Origin: Acestrorhynchus altus
Taxonomy: Eukaryota > Chordata > Actinopteri > Characiformes > Acestrorhynchidae
Length of the DNA stretch: 64,000 nucleotides
Reading direction: 5' to 3'
Assembly: GCA_034509495.1 (NCBI GenBank)
Contig: CM067519.1
Coordinates: forward strand, 25,191,006-25,255,005
The number at the start of each line of letters is the position of its first letter. The first letter of the stretch is position 1. Shown piece by piece: positions 12,601 through 26,389 of this stretch. Both the position numbers and the translations under genes were made by a program. The notes below the pieces were generated by a model. The model did no database searches, was not told the DNA's origin, and saw only the letters and a list, made by a program, of their open reading frames with translations.

Positions 12601-14039
12601 CTGTCTGTTCCTTTTCCAGGTTGTCCTTCACACAAAAACCTACCCACAATGCCTTTTCCCATCCTATATTATCCCTAATACCGACATCTTATCAATACAC
12701 TTTCACCCACACTCCAGCGGTCTGTCAGGTGAGTATGAATCACCCCCTCTTACCCAACTCCCTCATGCCCATCAGTCTGGGATTGGTTGAGTTTCACCAC
12801 ATTTCGTTTTTGGGACGTCTCGGCTTGTTTACAAAGAAGATTTTTCATTTCTGCGTTACATGCTGCGATCCTGATATCACAGATTATTCTTCTTGGCAGA
12901 GGGAGCTTTAGTACTTGCCAGCTTTTGAGAACTGCAGAATCATAATCAGCCAAGTATGTTTGTTTGCCACTTTGGCTCTGAGCTTCTGTCAGCTACTGGA
13001 TGTGCAAAGTTGCAGGTCACCATCTCAACCTTCAACAACCATCAGGGTTGTTTACATTGATATGAGAATTTGGACAAATTGATCAAATTTCTTTCATTTG
13101 TACTGGAGAAAGTGTGTAACATGGTCTGCATCAGGTTCATGATGTGTTTTCAAAGCTCAGAATTCTTCTCGGCTCTGCTCTTTTGATGATGAGTCCTATC
13201 GTTCTATACAAAAATATAAGGAAAATATTGGTGAACGACAATCTTTGTGAAAACTGGTAGAGGCTGTTAAGATGGTATTCCTTCTTTGGGCTGTGAGTGG
13301 ACGAAGGCACTGGCCCTATGGACCAAGAACAATGAGTTTGATTCCATGGACATGCTGCTTAACCCTCAGCAGCCGGACCCTGAGAGAGCACAACTGGCCA
13401 TGCACTCTCCCCATCACTTCCACTGTGATGCCCACTGGTACAGGTGGAGCTGGAGAGCTGAGACTGTCCTCCAAGCACGTTGGCTGCCTAGTGATGCCGC
13501 ACTGGAGGCAGTTTGAGAAGAGGTGGTGGTTGACTTCACATGTCCTTTCCATTAGAGGAAGCATGTGCTTGTCCCACCTATGTCCCTGAGCAAGTCAGGA
13601 GCATTGCAAGTGGAGGGGAGTTCTGGAGAATGGGTGGGTTAACTGGCTCTGCTAAATCGGAGGGTAAACGGAATAGAAGAAGAAGACATTGCTTCATAAG
13701 AACAGTTGGTGAATAAGGCACATTGACCTCTGAAAAGCTGAGCAGCTGTTGTGCTGTTTTGATTCTTCGTGACTGGAAACTTCTGAACAGCATAGATCCG
13801 TCAGTCTGGCTGACGGTGTGATGTGTGGTCCACTCTGCCAGAGGACGCAGGGCATGGCCGTTAATCGTCTGCTCTGATATCAGTCAGGTAAAGTCTGCTG
13901 AGATTCTGTGGATGCTGCCACTCCAAACCCACAGCACTAATCTGCAAGGGCCAAGGTCAGGCACTCCAGAGATGCTGTCTAGCCATCACTGATAAAGTCT
14001 GGAGGACTAATTAAACAGGGAGAGGCAGGAGACTGGAGA

Positions 14040-14117
<78 letters not shown>

Positions 14118-16106
14118 TTTGACTTTATATGTCTTCATATAACTTCAAACAGCTTTATCCAGTTGGGTGTCCATAGAAATGCTGTATTCAATTAGTGGCT
14201 TTTAAGTAAGATGTGATGGGGTGTTATGGGCTGTTCCATCACGATGACGCTGCTGCCAGTTCTTCAGATTTCATGCAGAGTTTCCTGGCCAAACACACAC
14301 CTGTACTTTGTCAGGCTCCCTACTCTCCCCACATGGCTCTGTGTGACTTCTGGCTTTTCCCTAAAGCTGGGGAACCAGATTTCAGTCCAGAGACAACATT
14401 ATGCAGAAGGACCAACTACGGGCCATTTCAAAACAGTGCAGACCAGTCCAGTGCAGAACCACTGGGATACGTTTAAAGCAAATTATTTACGAGTTTTTTA
14501 TGAGTTAAAGTCGGATATCATCACATTCCAACAACCCTTTTTGGTGCATTTTTTTTTAATTTATATATATGTTTTTTCACTCATTTGGATATACTTTAGT
14601 ATCTGCCTGTTGTCCTTTACATTGTGTCCAGATTTCATGATGAATGGACCAATAGGAACGCTGTGATGATTATGTTAAAACATCCTTGAACGTCGTAAAT
14701 CATGACTGTAACGGTTCCATCTCTATTGAATACTGTCGCGTTGAATGAGCTTGGAATTACAAGCAGGTGAACAAATGAGGTTGACGTGAGTGTATGTGAT
14801 GTACTGTATATGCTAATGTGAGTCCATGTCATTACCTGGAGGAGTGTCGCGGTGAAATTCACATTAGCTGCTGTAATTTCGTGCCTCTTTATTCATGGGG
14901 ACGGTGGGTCTGCTGGGAGTGTTCAGGGGAAATGAATGTAGTCCGTCTCCGTTTAATGCTACTGTATGTAACGGACATTTATTTCGGTCTCTGTATTTCT
15001 CTCTCTTTGGTTGCTGCGTCGGCCTCTCGCTGACAGCCTGTAATTGTGGGCCCGGGCCTCCTGTGCCTTTGTGTGGCTCAACATATTGCATGTGTGTGAT
15101 TCACTGGCACTCATATTAACCCCGAGCTCGGCAGAGCGACCTCAGATGAGCTCGTGATTTAATACAGACCGATATGACAGGAGTAGAGCATGGGACCAGA
15201 AGACACTGCTGTATTTTACAGTGTTTTATTGCACGGTGTATGAATACCACATAAACACACGGCTAAGTACAGCCTGATGGTATGGAGTGCAGCTGTCCAT
15301 TAATGTTACTCAGTTAATGCTAATTAAGCACTCTTATACACTCGTTCTGACTTGAGACTCCATTACAGTGATTGGTGGCGCGAGGGTTGTTTGAGACGTC
15401 TGCTAATCGAATAGAGTGGGAGTGAGAACGGGCATGGCCTCAGCACGGCCGTGAAGGGCATAAAGAAGCACTCAAAACACAAGCCTGTTGCCTTAAAAGG
15501 CACTTATGAAGGAAAGTTGAGCGTGAATCATGGATTCAGTGGTCTGAAATGCAGATTTGCACACTTGTATAGCTTTGAACGAGGCAGCAAGGAGGCTGGT
15601 GGTCTACGGCTATCTCCAAAGCCCCTGGAGGACAGTTTACATTTGAGTGCATTAAATATTGGTTTGTTGTTTTTATTATTATTGATATTATTCAAATAAA
15701 AACACTACACAGCTTCACAAAGGAGCCTTTTAAATAACATTTTGTCACTGTCATGCAAAAGCCTCATGTCTCCAAACTCACTCAATGGAATTCAGTGGAG
15801 CATTTTGCATTTCTATTGGTCCGTTCAGTGTAGTAACTGTGCATATTGAGCCATTGCTTCATCAAACCCATAAACCCTGACAGTAGAGCAGAAACAATAT
15901 TGTTATGATACTGTTTTCCATCATTATGATACTAGAATGAAGTCCATCACTCTCTGAGTCTGTTTCCTCAAATAAACGAAAGCAATAAAAATCATGTTTA
16001 CAGAGATGCAATTCTGATTTCTGTTGGAATGAATTACTTTTAATTTGAGGAAATTTAATTGTAACTAAATTATATATACATCACGGCTACCTAATTGACC
16101 TGCAGT

Positions 16107-16181
<75 letters not shown>

Positions 16182-19100
16182 AGGGGTTTATTCACTTCCA
16201 AAGTGAATTTAGGAGTTTAAATAATCAGTGTTTGAGTGAAACCAATAAAATCCTGATTACTGGGTTAATTTCCATAAAATCCTAATTTGTACACGTTTAT
16301 ATTGCTTTATGAAATTTGTGTAACAGCTTCAGAACTCGCAGCAAAACTTTCCCAAAGTGTCAGCTTTAAACAAAAAGCATCTCTATTAACTTTTTGCGAA
16401 ATATGGCAGATATTTGTGTTTTGCTTTGTTTCACTTTGTTTGTACATGAAAATACTGGTGAGGGCTTTCAGGAGGCACTTGTCTTATGTTCTAGATAGAC
16501 GTCAAAGGATGAGAGGGAGAATGAAAGAAGGGAGGGAGAGAGGAAAGGAGGGAGCAGATAAGAGAGTGAGTGGAGAAATGGAGGAGGGACGGAGCACTGG
16601 CATTTTGACAGTTTCAGATTAGCATTGTTCGGGAATACATCGCCAGAGGACAGAGAGGGAGGGAGGGAGGGAGGAAGGGAGGAGAGAAAGAAAGGAAGAG
16701 TGGAGAGTGTGTGTGTAGAGAGAGAGAGAGGTTGTCCAAAGGAGAGATGTTAGACAGTTACAGTGTCATTCCAGCGTGGACGGTATCACTCCACTGCATT
16801 TCTCTCATGGCGCTGAGCGGAGAAGGTTGCCAGTTCTTCGCTCTTCGGAAGTTTTGCTCCGTTGCCAACAGTCAGTCATATCGGTTCTGCTGAGGACCAC
16901 ATAATGGTAGCTTTTACATCTCAGCGGTGAAGCTCTTCTGCATGGATGGCATTGTGTTCTCAGAGTGAAGCATCCTTGCACCCTCTGTGAAGAACCAGTG
17001 AGGTAAGAGCACCTGCTTTCTTCAACAGTTATCTAGAACCATGATGTTTGTAATGGAGTGTTACACATATATTAGTTGAAAAGTTCCTTTCTCAATAAAC
17101 TGTTTCAGAAAGTCATGTTGCAAAGTGCTCTCCTTGCTGACGCTCGAGACCAGCTTCTGCTACTAGCTGGTTTTAGGAGGTGTAAACTGGTGTTTTGATG
17201 GTCTAGTTCGTTGAAAGGCTGGGAAGCCAGTTGGTTAAACTGGTTAACCAACTAGACCAGCATAATCTACATCTTCATTTGAGTTTGATGGACTAGATGG
17301 TGTGGCAATATGACCAACTTGACCAAACTGGACATTATGTTGGTCATAATTGGTGGACCAGCATGGTAAGGATTGACCATGCTGGTCAAAGAGCTTGCTC
17401 ATGCGGGTTGGTCGTACCTTGGTCGTGTTGGACCTGCTGATACATCAGAAGTACTGCCAATAGAACAGTGAATCAGCAGGTGTCTCAATACTTTAGTCCC
17501 AATATATAGTGTACTTGCCGGTCATCTTAACCAGATTGAGCAGCTTGAGCTGGTCAGTTTCAAACATTTCTGAATAAGTGAATCGTAATAACGGTCAGAG
17601 ACAAGAATGAACTTGTTCGTATTAAGTACAACCTAAAACATTCCCGGTTTGCTGGACTTAGGAGTTGAGGGAACGAGTGAGCACTAACTAGGTTAAACAG
17701 GACCCGCCACCCGGAGCTGATTAACTTGATTTCCCAAATGGCACAGAGCATCTGACTCTGACCTAAAAACAGAGATCAGCTTGAGCCAGAGCGGAGGAGT
17801 TTTCTGAGAAAGAATTCAGAACCGGTTCTCTGTCTGTGGACTTATGTTGGAAATGAGGTGGAACACTGATACCTGGGAAATGACAAGCTGACATCCCTGC
17901 TCAACTTGTACACATCATTATTGACCGGTAGATTTTGGATACTCAGTGAAATACTGTGTAGTAAATGTTGTCTCCACGACGGTGAGCATTTCACCTGAGC
18001 ATGAAGAGAACTGAAGCATTAATGTGTTTTAGAATCGCAAGTTTATGAAGTTACACACCTTTAAAGTACCCGTTGGTGGGCAGTGGGCTGTTTACTCAAC
18101 CCATGGCAGAACTCCACCCACCACATACAACGCTCCGACACAAGGAGGGTGAAGACAAGCACATGCTTTCTCCAAAATATGTAATGCCAGCCAACATCTC
18201 TTTTCAGACTGCCACCATTGCATCTTTGCTGGGCAGCCAAAGCACATTGTGAAAAGCGCCAAGTCCCCAGAACCGATATAATGGCTGTGTGCCATTTACC
18301 CAGTTGTGCCCAGCTCTGCTCTCTTGCACTCCTGCTCTCTCTTGACCTGGGATTCAAACCTACAATCCTCGAATACTAGCACAGTAGACCTCTGAACCAC
18401 TCACAGCCCATTACATGCAGATATATAGTGGTATTGGACAGACGTTAAAGGGATAGGACATCCAGGTTCTCTATTTTGTCAAGGTTGATTGATTACAGCC
18501 AGCTTACAAAGTCTTTATGATGAGATTTTAATTAATTCTGCACCCATGACATGTGTGGGCTTCAAAGCCTAGTGTCAGAACTGTTCACTGGTATATACAT
18601 TTATACTCTAAATAGGATAGTTAGTAATATCTGGGTATCGCATTCCAGCTCTCTGCAGTCGGGTCATTTGGATCAGCTGATAATAGATCCAGAGATCAAT
18701 CTCGGGTATTGTCAGGTTTGTCTCTGTATCATTTCTCCTCACTTTGGTCGAGCTTTTCCAGTTGCAAACATTGGTTTCTACTACTTTCACTGCCTGGCTC
18801 GCTGCTGCGATACCTCAAAAATGGTGCTTCTGTGACGTTACACACAGTAAACACATGACCGATTCACGAGTGGAAGGTTGAGAGTGTCGTTTTCATTGCA
18901 GCGGAGGTTTGTGCCGAAATAAATCAATCAATAAATCAAATGCCTTATCGATAACATATACTGTCCCCCTGAGTTATGTCTTCGGTTCTGATTTAAACCG
19001 GCCTCACAGTGATGAGAAAAGTACCATTTAGAGAACCCAGTGCTGTTCTAAAACAGACCCTGCATGTCTGGGGAATGAAATCATTGAAACAACATCCCAT

Positions 19101-22100
19101 TTCAAAGTCCAGGCAGCAAGCCAAAACTTGCCCTTGAGTGCCACCGCCTCAAACGCATATTGTTGGAGTTACAATTACGATCATGTCGGCCATTGAGTGC
19201 ATTTAGGAGCATTGCAGCACCGTCTTTGAATTTCAATGACCACCTCGTTGTGGAGTAAAAGACATTAGCTGCGCTCAGAATGGTCGCTGAAGCACATTAC
19301 ACTGAAATGTATTCCATTGCTTGCTTCAGATGATGACTCACTGCTGACCGGGGGTCTGGGCAAGCCACCAATCCACCATTAATATAAACTGGACAGTGGG
19401 GCAGTAGAGGGCTGGATGTGGGCAAACATTTTATAAGTAACATTTTATAAGTAACATTTTATAAGTATACATTTATGACATTTTTTTTATACGACAATAA
19501 AAATACGTCATATATCAGGTCATACACACACACTCACACACACACACACACTCATTTGACAAAAATGCTTGCAGGAGGAGGAGTTAGTGGAGAGAACAGG
19601 ACCCTGTTGAGCCTCTAGCCTGGATACAAGATGAGATACAGTTGAGCATGGAGGCCTACAGGTTCCGTATCTTGCTGTTTGGGAGCATAATCCTGCTGAA
19701 AAATGCCGTTCGGAAGTCCAGCCCTGAGAGGCTGCTGGGGCTGACCGACAGTCGTACACGATTGCTCCCCAGATCATCACACCAGCAGTTGGGGCAGTCT
19801 GTCACTCCACAGCAAAGGCAGGATTGAAGTGCTCACCACGAGACCTCCATACTTGAACCGACCGTCTTTGGATCCCAGTCAGAACCTTGATTTGTCACTA
19901 TGGTTCCATTAATCCGTCCAATGATGCGCCTCCTCTCAAAGTCAGCTGGGAAAATGTCTTTGAGTGTGCTGTAGGGGCATGTCTAGCAATCGATCTCTCA
20001 GCAAGGGAGGGAGGCAGGGGAAGCAGTTTTACACCCTCTCGTACCAAGAGCCGGTGTCTAATCAGACCACACCTGTAATCGTTTACATTATCTGCCTGAA
20101 GCAGAGCTGCATGCAGTGTTTAGAATCATCGGTGTTATTTTTAATCTTATTTATGTGAGTGATTTCCCGAAGAAACGGCCGAAACGATGAACGGCTCACA
20201 GTCCCACAAATTATTCTGCTGGAAAAAGACCAGCTAAACGTGGTGTCACCTTGTCAGGCTGGGGTAAAGCAGCCATTAGACCCAGCAGGGGTCTGGGTAA
20301 CGAGTACATGACACACAGCTGGACTGCTGTAACACTCACATACGTTCTGGGACGTTTTAAATGGATTACGGAGCCTAGATTAGGTTTTAATTTTCTGTAC
20401 CGTGGTATCTTCTACTTGTACAAAAGCTGGTGTGAATGATATTATTAATCCATAAAATATATTTGTTTATTTGGTGAATTATTTAGCACAATTTGTGGCA
20501 TTCAGATGTAGTTTCTTAAAGGCATGATCAGAGGGAGCAGCAGATGTTAGAGGAGTATAATAGTGCAAGTGGTTCACTGAACTGGACACGGACAAGATAA
20601 TTGAGCTGTTGTCTAATTGCTGTGTTGTCAGTCGAGTACTGAGTCATTTCTGTGAGTGAGTTGTCACTGATTTAAGACTAATGTTACAGTACTGTCCTTC
20701 TCTTCCTGAGAGACAGATGATGGTTTACTTTCAAAAATAAAAATCAATTATTTTCATTATTCTGTCGAAATCTTGCTTCGGCTCATTAATAAACTCATCA
20801 TCAGAAAATGGTTGCACCAGAAGGAAGTGTGGGATTTCAGTGGGTGATCAAGATCAAGAATTGATTCATAATTTAGACTGATCTGATCAATATTTATTGA
20901 TCTACTCATACAGAAGTCGTGTCTCAGAGTTTAACGCAACTTTCCAGACGTCCCTGCATGGAGTTGTAGAGGTTCCTAATGGTGTCCTGTGATGATCCAT
21001 CCCATGCAGCTTGAATGTTCTCACTCAGTTCTGCAGGTGGTGCGTTAGGGGTGGAGTGTTGATAGTGTCCAGTAGTGTCCCACACATTTTCAGTCAGAGA
21101 CAGGTCAATAGTGGACACAGATTCGTTGGTTGTTTCCATCAAGACAAAAGCAGGATTTGTCACTGAAGACAAGTCTGACACGACACCACTGCAGTGTTTG
21201 GTGACGTTGATGTGGTGTTAAGGCATGTCTGCCAATAGTGCTGGCACTAACAGGATGACTCATGGAGTCATCACAGCTCACTGAATGTCCAGTCGTGGCA
21301 GTTGGGTCACTTTGATTATAAAATTTTCAGTTACATGCTGTAATGTCCTCTACATTATACTCTGGTAAAGACCTTGTGACTACTGTCAGTATTTTGTCCT
21401 CAATTTTACGAATTTTCTTTTCATTGTAGGAATGTAGCAGGTTGATTGAGAAAGGAACTTTCATACTGTCATACTGAGTCTCTTTAATGATGCTTTAGTT
21501 CAGTTCTTTGACCATATTTATGTTCTGTGACACATTTATTCCTCTATAATTAATAATTCCTACTTTATGGCATCATGGAGCTGATTAAGGCTTGTTCACA
21601 TATTACAGGTGATATTTCAAGTGAGATGACTTTTCTCAGTGAATACAGGAATGAGAGCCTTGACCTGAAATTCAGTATGTAGGGGTCACCTGACCCGAAG
21701 ACGGTCGACATCTGAAGAACATCTGAGGGACACCTGAGGGACTCGTGGACCCAAGGAATGTTATCCCGAACTAGTAACGATGAACACAATGAAACAAATG
21801 AATCCAGCATCTTCCAGCAGAACCTCACCCAGAAGAAAGAACAGGGCAAGAAGAGAGCCCAGAGCCCCAACATTAGACGTGGTTTGCGCAAAAAGATCCA
21901 GAAATGTCTTCAGGGTCCAGAGGAACATGAACCCTATGACTGTCAGCACACCACTGAAGAGGAAAGTGTGTCCGTCTCTGGAATAAATCGAATGCCTTCT
22001 AGTCTTGAATGTAGTCTCGCTTCTGTTCCGAATGCTAAACTTGAAGCAGGCAAGAAGCATCTGATAGGGGAGGTTGAGGTAAACAAAGGAAGTACTGTTG

Positions 22101-25100
22101 GGATCCCTTGCCAAGTGCACTCCGACAGTCCTGCCTACGACTGCAAAAAGTTTGCTAACTCAGACTATGTAGAGAAAAGGGCTAAGATGGAAGAGGTACG
22201 AAGACCAGGCAAGGAAAAGGTGGAAGAAGGAGCAATCAAGGAAAAATGTTCCAGCAACATAGTGGATCACATCCTAAAAGAGCTTCAGGGGATTAATAAA
22301 ATCCAAGAGGAGATCTCAGACTTGAGGCAGTACCTGACATCAGTCAGTGGTTCGGTGGATGAGGTTTCCTGCTGTGTAGATGCTGTGCTGTTGGAAATTG
22401 AGGAGCTCTATTCTGCTGGTGCTGTTAGTCAACCCTCCCCTAGAAGAGTATCGGCTCACCGCAGAAGCTCAGGCAAACAGAAAGGGGTAACAACCTCCCA
22501 AACCAACAAAAGTCCTTTATTAAAGAAGTCTGAAAGAACTGGAACACCTCCTTACTGCAGTGTACCAAGAAACTCCAAATTGCCTGATCCTGAGGTTTCA
22601 GACCACTCAGATGAATCCTCTTGCACAGTACATCCTTCCAGTTACCCTCATCATGACAGGCGTTATGTCCAGGACTTCCCAAGCACGAGTTCTTTATCCT
22701 CAGGTCATAGTTCCAAGAGTAGGGGTCAGGAAAGTAGTTACCATTCCAGGGAGGCCAATCAAACAAGGGATGGCTGGGGTGCCTCTGGGATGCCTCCAAG
22801 CACGAGTGGAGAGGGAGCATGGAGTGGTGACACAGGATGGAGTGAAGAAGACTGTTGTTCTTGCCAGAATAGTGCAGACGAAGTGGATAATGTCAGGGAG
22901 CCTGAAACTTGGTGTAGGTACAATGGTGGAGAGACTAGCAGCAATGGCCACTCGTCCCGAAGCAGTTCTGAGCACCTGTCTTTGCTGTTTGGACACCACT
23001 ACAACTCCCTGTCCAGTTTATCCAGTGTTGCAGACTGGAGGCGTCCCCAGAAACAGGCAGTGCCTGATGTAGATTGTGATTGCACACCAAATTGCCCATA
23101 TTCCCGGAGTTCGGGGTACCACACCATGGATGCATATGCCGATGATTTGTGTAGCGGACCTTCCAGAAGCCTTAGTTGTTCCACGATGGGACTGACGGAT
23201 TATGATGATGGCTGCCAAGACCTGCACTCTTCTTGTGAGCATTGCCTTTGTGTTGGGCGTGTTGATGTGGATTCGGCAGATAGTACAGAAAAAGAGTGGC
23301 CTGAAAGAGTCTGTGCAAGTATGCCTGACATACAGTGTGATCTGGATTACTTGGAGAAATCTGAAATGGATGGTTCCCAGCCACCCAATGTCGGACTTGA
23401 CGTGGTAAAGATTAGCAAAGCCATGTTCACCTTTCAATCTGCCCTTCGAGGAGCTCTGAGGAGGCTTGAGGTGGCTGAAACTCAATGTCTAGATGAGAAT
23501 ATGTCAGATACAACCTTGAGTCCCGACAAACATTGCAACGATATTGTGGAAGTGGACTCGACTCTGGAAGGATCCGATTCTGATCATTATATGCCATCTA
23601 GCAACGAAACCTTGGATCAAAATTTGTCACCTCAAAAAAGAGGCCGTGTCTGTTTCCATGGGGAATACGATCTTCATGACTTGAAATTGTACATGAACCA
23701 ACCGGAAGACTCTCAATTCTTTGATCCTCAGGGATCCACTTCTGGTACTGCATCTCCCTCTTGTACTCCAACTGAATACTACTCAATGGACCATTCAGTC
23801 AGCGCAGAAGAACATTTGACTGAGCAAGAGCTGTCACTTGTGGACGAATCTCCTGAACTCCCCTCCGAGAAAGTGGACCAGGGGACAATGGACAGTTGTC
23901 CCGAGGAGATGCTTCGTGTAGAAATGCCTCATATTGCCAGCGAAGGCATTGAGCCAAGATCTTTGGACACAGTGGTAGAAGAAGCGGTTGAGGTAGATCG
24001 AGTAGAGATGGACAGCCCTGAACAACTAGATCCTCACCACCAGAAGTGCCTTGCCAATATCCAGCGTGTTCTCAGAGAACAGAGACAAAGACATAAACTG
24101 TCTAGGATTTCTAGTGGGTCAAATCGTACATTTTCTGAAGAGGAATTTAATCCAGGTATAGCTTTCATGGTTATATCTGTAAGAAGAATTCCGAAGAATT
24201 CCAAACATTTGTGCTGAACGTGCCTGTTTTTGATCTGTTTTGCAGAGGAAATCAGAGAGGACGAGCAGGTCACTTTCTGTTCAGATGCTCCCAACTAAAC
24301 GCATGCTGTCCACCATTGCATGTGAAGAGAACCCAATTTTGTCTCAGTCTCTGTGACGTGTGTAACTGTGTTTCTCATCAATAAATCTTGAGTTTATTAT
24401 TAAAATAAACCGAGACCTTCTTGCCACAAGAAAACATTCATATTGCAGTTTGTTTGTTGAGTCCAACAGTTCATTAATCTCAACCAAACCAAGGTCTGTT
24501 CTTGGAGCGTGGTTGCCTCATATGAGCATTTCAGAGTGCTGACAGCACTTCAGTTGGGCCTTTAGGGTTCCAGTGTCCCTTCATTTGTCTGCTCCATTTG
24601 TGTAAAGCCCATTTTACACAGTGTTGAATCTACACCATCGCCTTTGTGTAGCTGTAAACTCCACCAGGAGTAGGCAGTCCTGATCCTGTACAGTTTGCTG
24701 ATTTCCCTGCTCAGACCTACGGAACCTGGCAGTTGACAGGCAAGTTGAATTAGGTGTGTTTGAGCTGGACATTTGTCCCTCTAGGACCAGTATTGCCTAC
24801 ACTGTACCTATGCACTGCAGTGACGCCAACTGCACCAGCTGTGACTGGCCACTTGGTAGCGTCTTATTTCCTCTTTCGTCACCACTTTTGAATTCCGGTC
24901 TTGGCTTTTGCATATATGAAATAAATAGCTGCAGATGACAAATAATCAAATCTACCTTCATTTCCTGGTCAGAAAAGATTGGATGTGGGCCACTGAAGGT
25001 ACATATCATATAGATCGATCCAGGCAGTAGTTTTGCTTTTTTCTACTTTAAAAAAAAGGTCAAAATTCATTATTTTTCCAATTAACCTTTAAAAAATAAT

Positions 25101-26342
25101 CCTTCCTTGCTTATGTGTCAAGTTTATACTTGGAAGAACTAATTGATGCTGGAAGCACAGCTTTAAGTCCACATGGGTGTTGAACCACTCCTGTGTTGCT
25201 CTGACCGGTTGTGCTTCAGCAGGTCGAAGAAGGTCCATCCATCAGTCTTTCGCCTTTTAACATAATGACTAGTTCCCTGTAAGGAAAAGCATTTCCCCCA
25301 AATGATACCGCCACCCCCATGCTTTACTGGAGCTTCATGCCACATATAGTGTTTCAAATTTTGGTCAGGAAGCTCCATTTATGTCTGATCCGAAAATCAC
25401 TGAATGCGTTCATCGACACAGAGCCCAATACTTTAGTGATGAATTATGTTTGACAACTTCATAAAATGGCTTTCTTTGCCTCCATTGTCTGCATGTGTGT
25501 CCTTCAAGAGTCTGCATGTTCTGTCCCTTTATAACTTATCATGAATGTGGTGAAACTCAACCAGTCATGTCTGTCCTTTATCTTAGGTCTTCAGCATTTT
25601 TGTATTTTTTGAAAGTGTGTTTGACTTCTCTTTGTTCTTGTACAATTAAAATGTTTCTTTTGACCGGAGCAGGGTCGGCAGAACGGAGATAATTCCAGAC
25701 ATGCCTGGATCAAAGCCGGGTGAGTTCCTCGAAATTCATTAATGCTGTAACGCTGTCGGTACATTCGATCGAAAAGGAAGGTGCTGCAGTGAGCGATGCC
25801 ATAGAAGAAGCACTACTGGTTTCATAAGGAGCTATGTTTGTCTCTTAGAATGGACAAATGGACAAATACCTTAATTAATGCTATAATATTACAGCAGCAG
25901 TTTATGATGAGCATCTCCGACTGCTGTATGAGTGTGAATCCCGTCCAATTTGCATTGCTTTCTTCAGATGTGGGAGTGGCCTGTTTGGAATTGACAGCAT
26001 GCCAGACTTGCGGAAGAGGAAGCCGATCCCACTCGTTAGTGATGTGGTACGTACTCTTTTGCATTCCTCTTTTTGGGACGAGGAAATGAAGCAGCATGTG
26101 TGTTTCATTGCTGACTTTTTATGGTAAAGACCTGAACACAGTGCAGACTCTCACTCTTTTTAGTGAGTTATGATTAAATAGGATCGCCTTTGTAAAGGTA
26201 ATTTAAGTTGTCTTTTCTTACTTTTATTAGGTTTTATTTGTTATTTTTGGCTCATTAACTTTCACAGCTGTGGGCTGAACTTAGTGCCAGGACACTACTG
26301 TTCAAAAGTTTGGAATCACTTTTTATATTGATACCATTTTGG

Positions 26343-26389
<47 letters not shown>

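Larger units (their letters stand above)
12570..16480 (+). other. long intron segment, repeats only
   Basis: Non-coding. It holds an unrecognised protein-like fragment (13290-13515), a (TG)n at 14042-14115, a decayed mariner fragment (14215-14530) and a (TG)n at 16109-16178. No credible exon was found. Confidence 0.5.

Noticed and set aside
18343..18412. tRNA-like A and B boxes as a tRNA gene (also at 29760, 41395, 41985, 50050)
   Set aside because: No complete cloverleaf or anticodon arm can be drawn, and the boxes are followed by shared repeat bodies; these are SINE heads.
24156..24217. Continuation of the b-type ORF (GIAFMVISVRRIPK...) as coding sequence
   Set aside because: It follows a consensus donor CAG|gtatag, and a strong acceptor lies 90 nt on; it is better read as intron.
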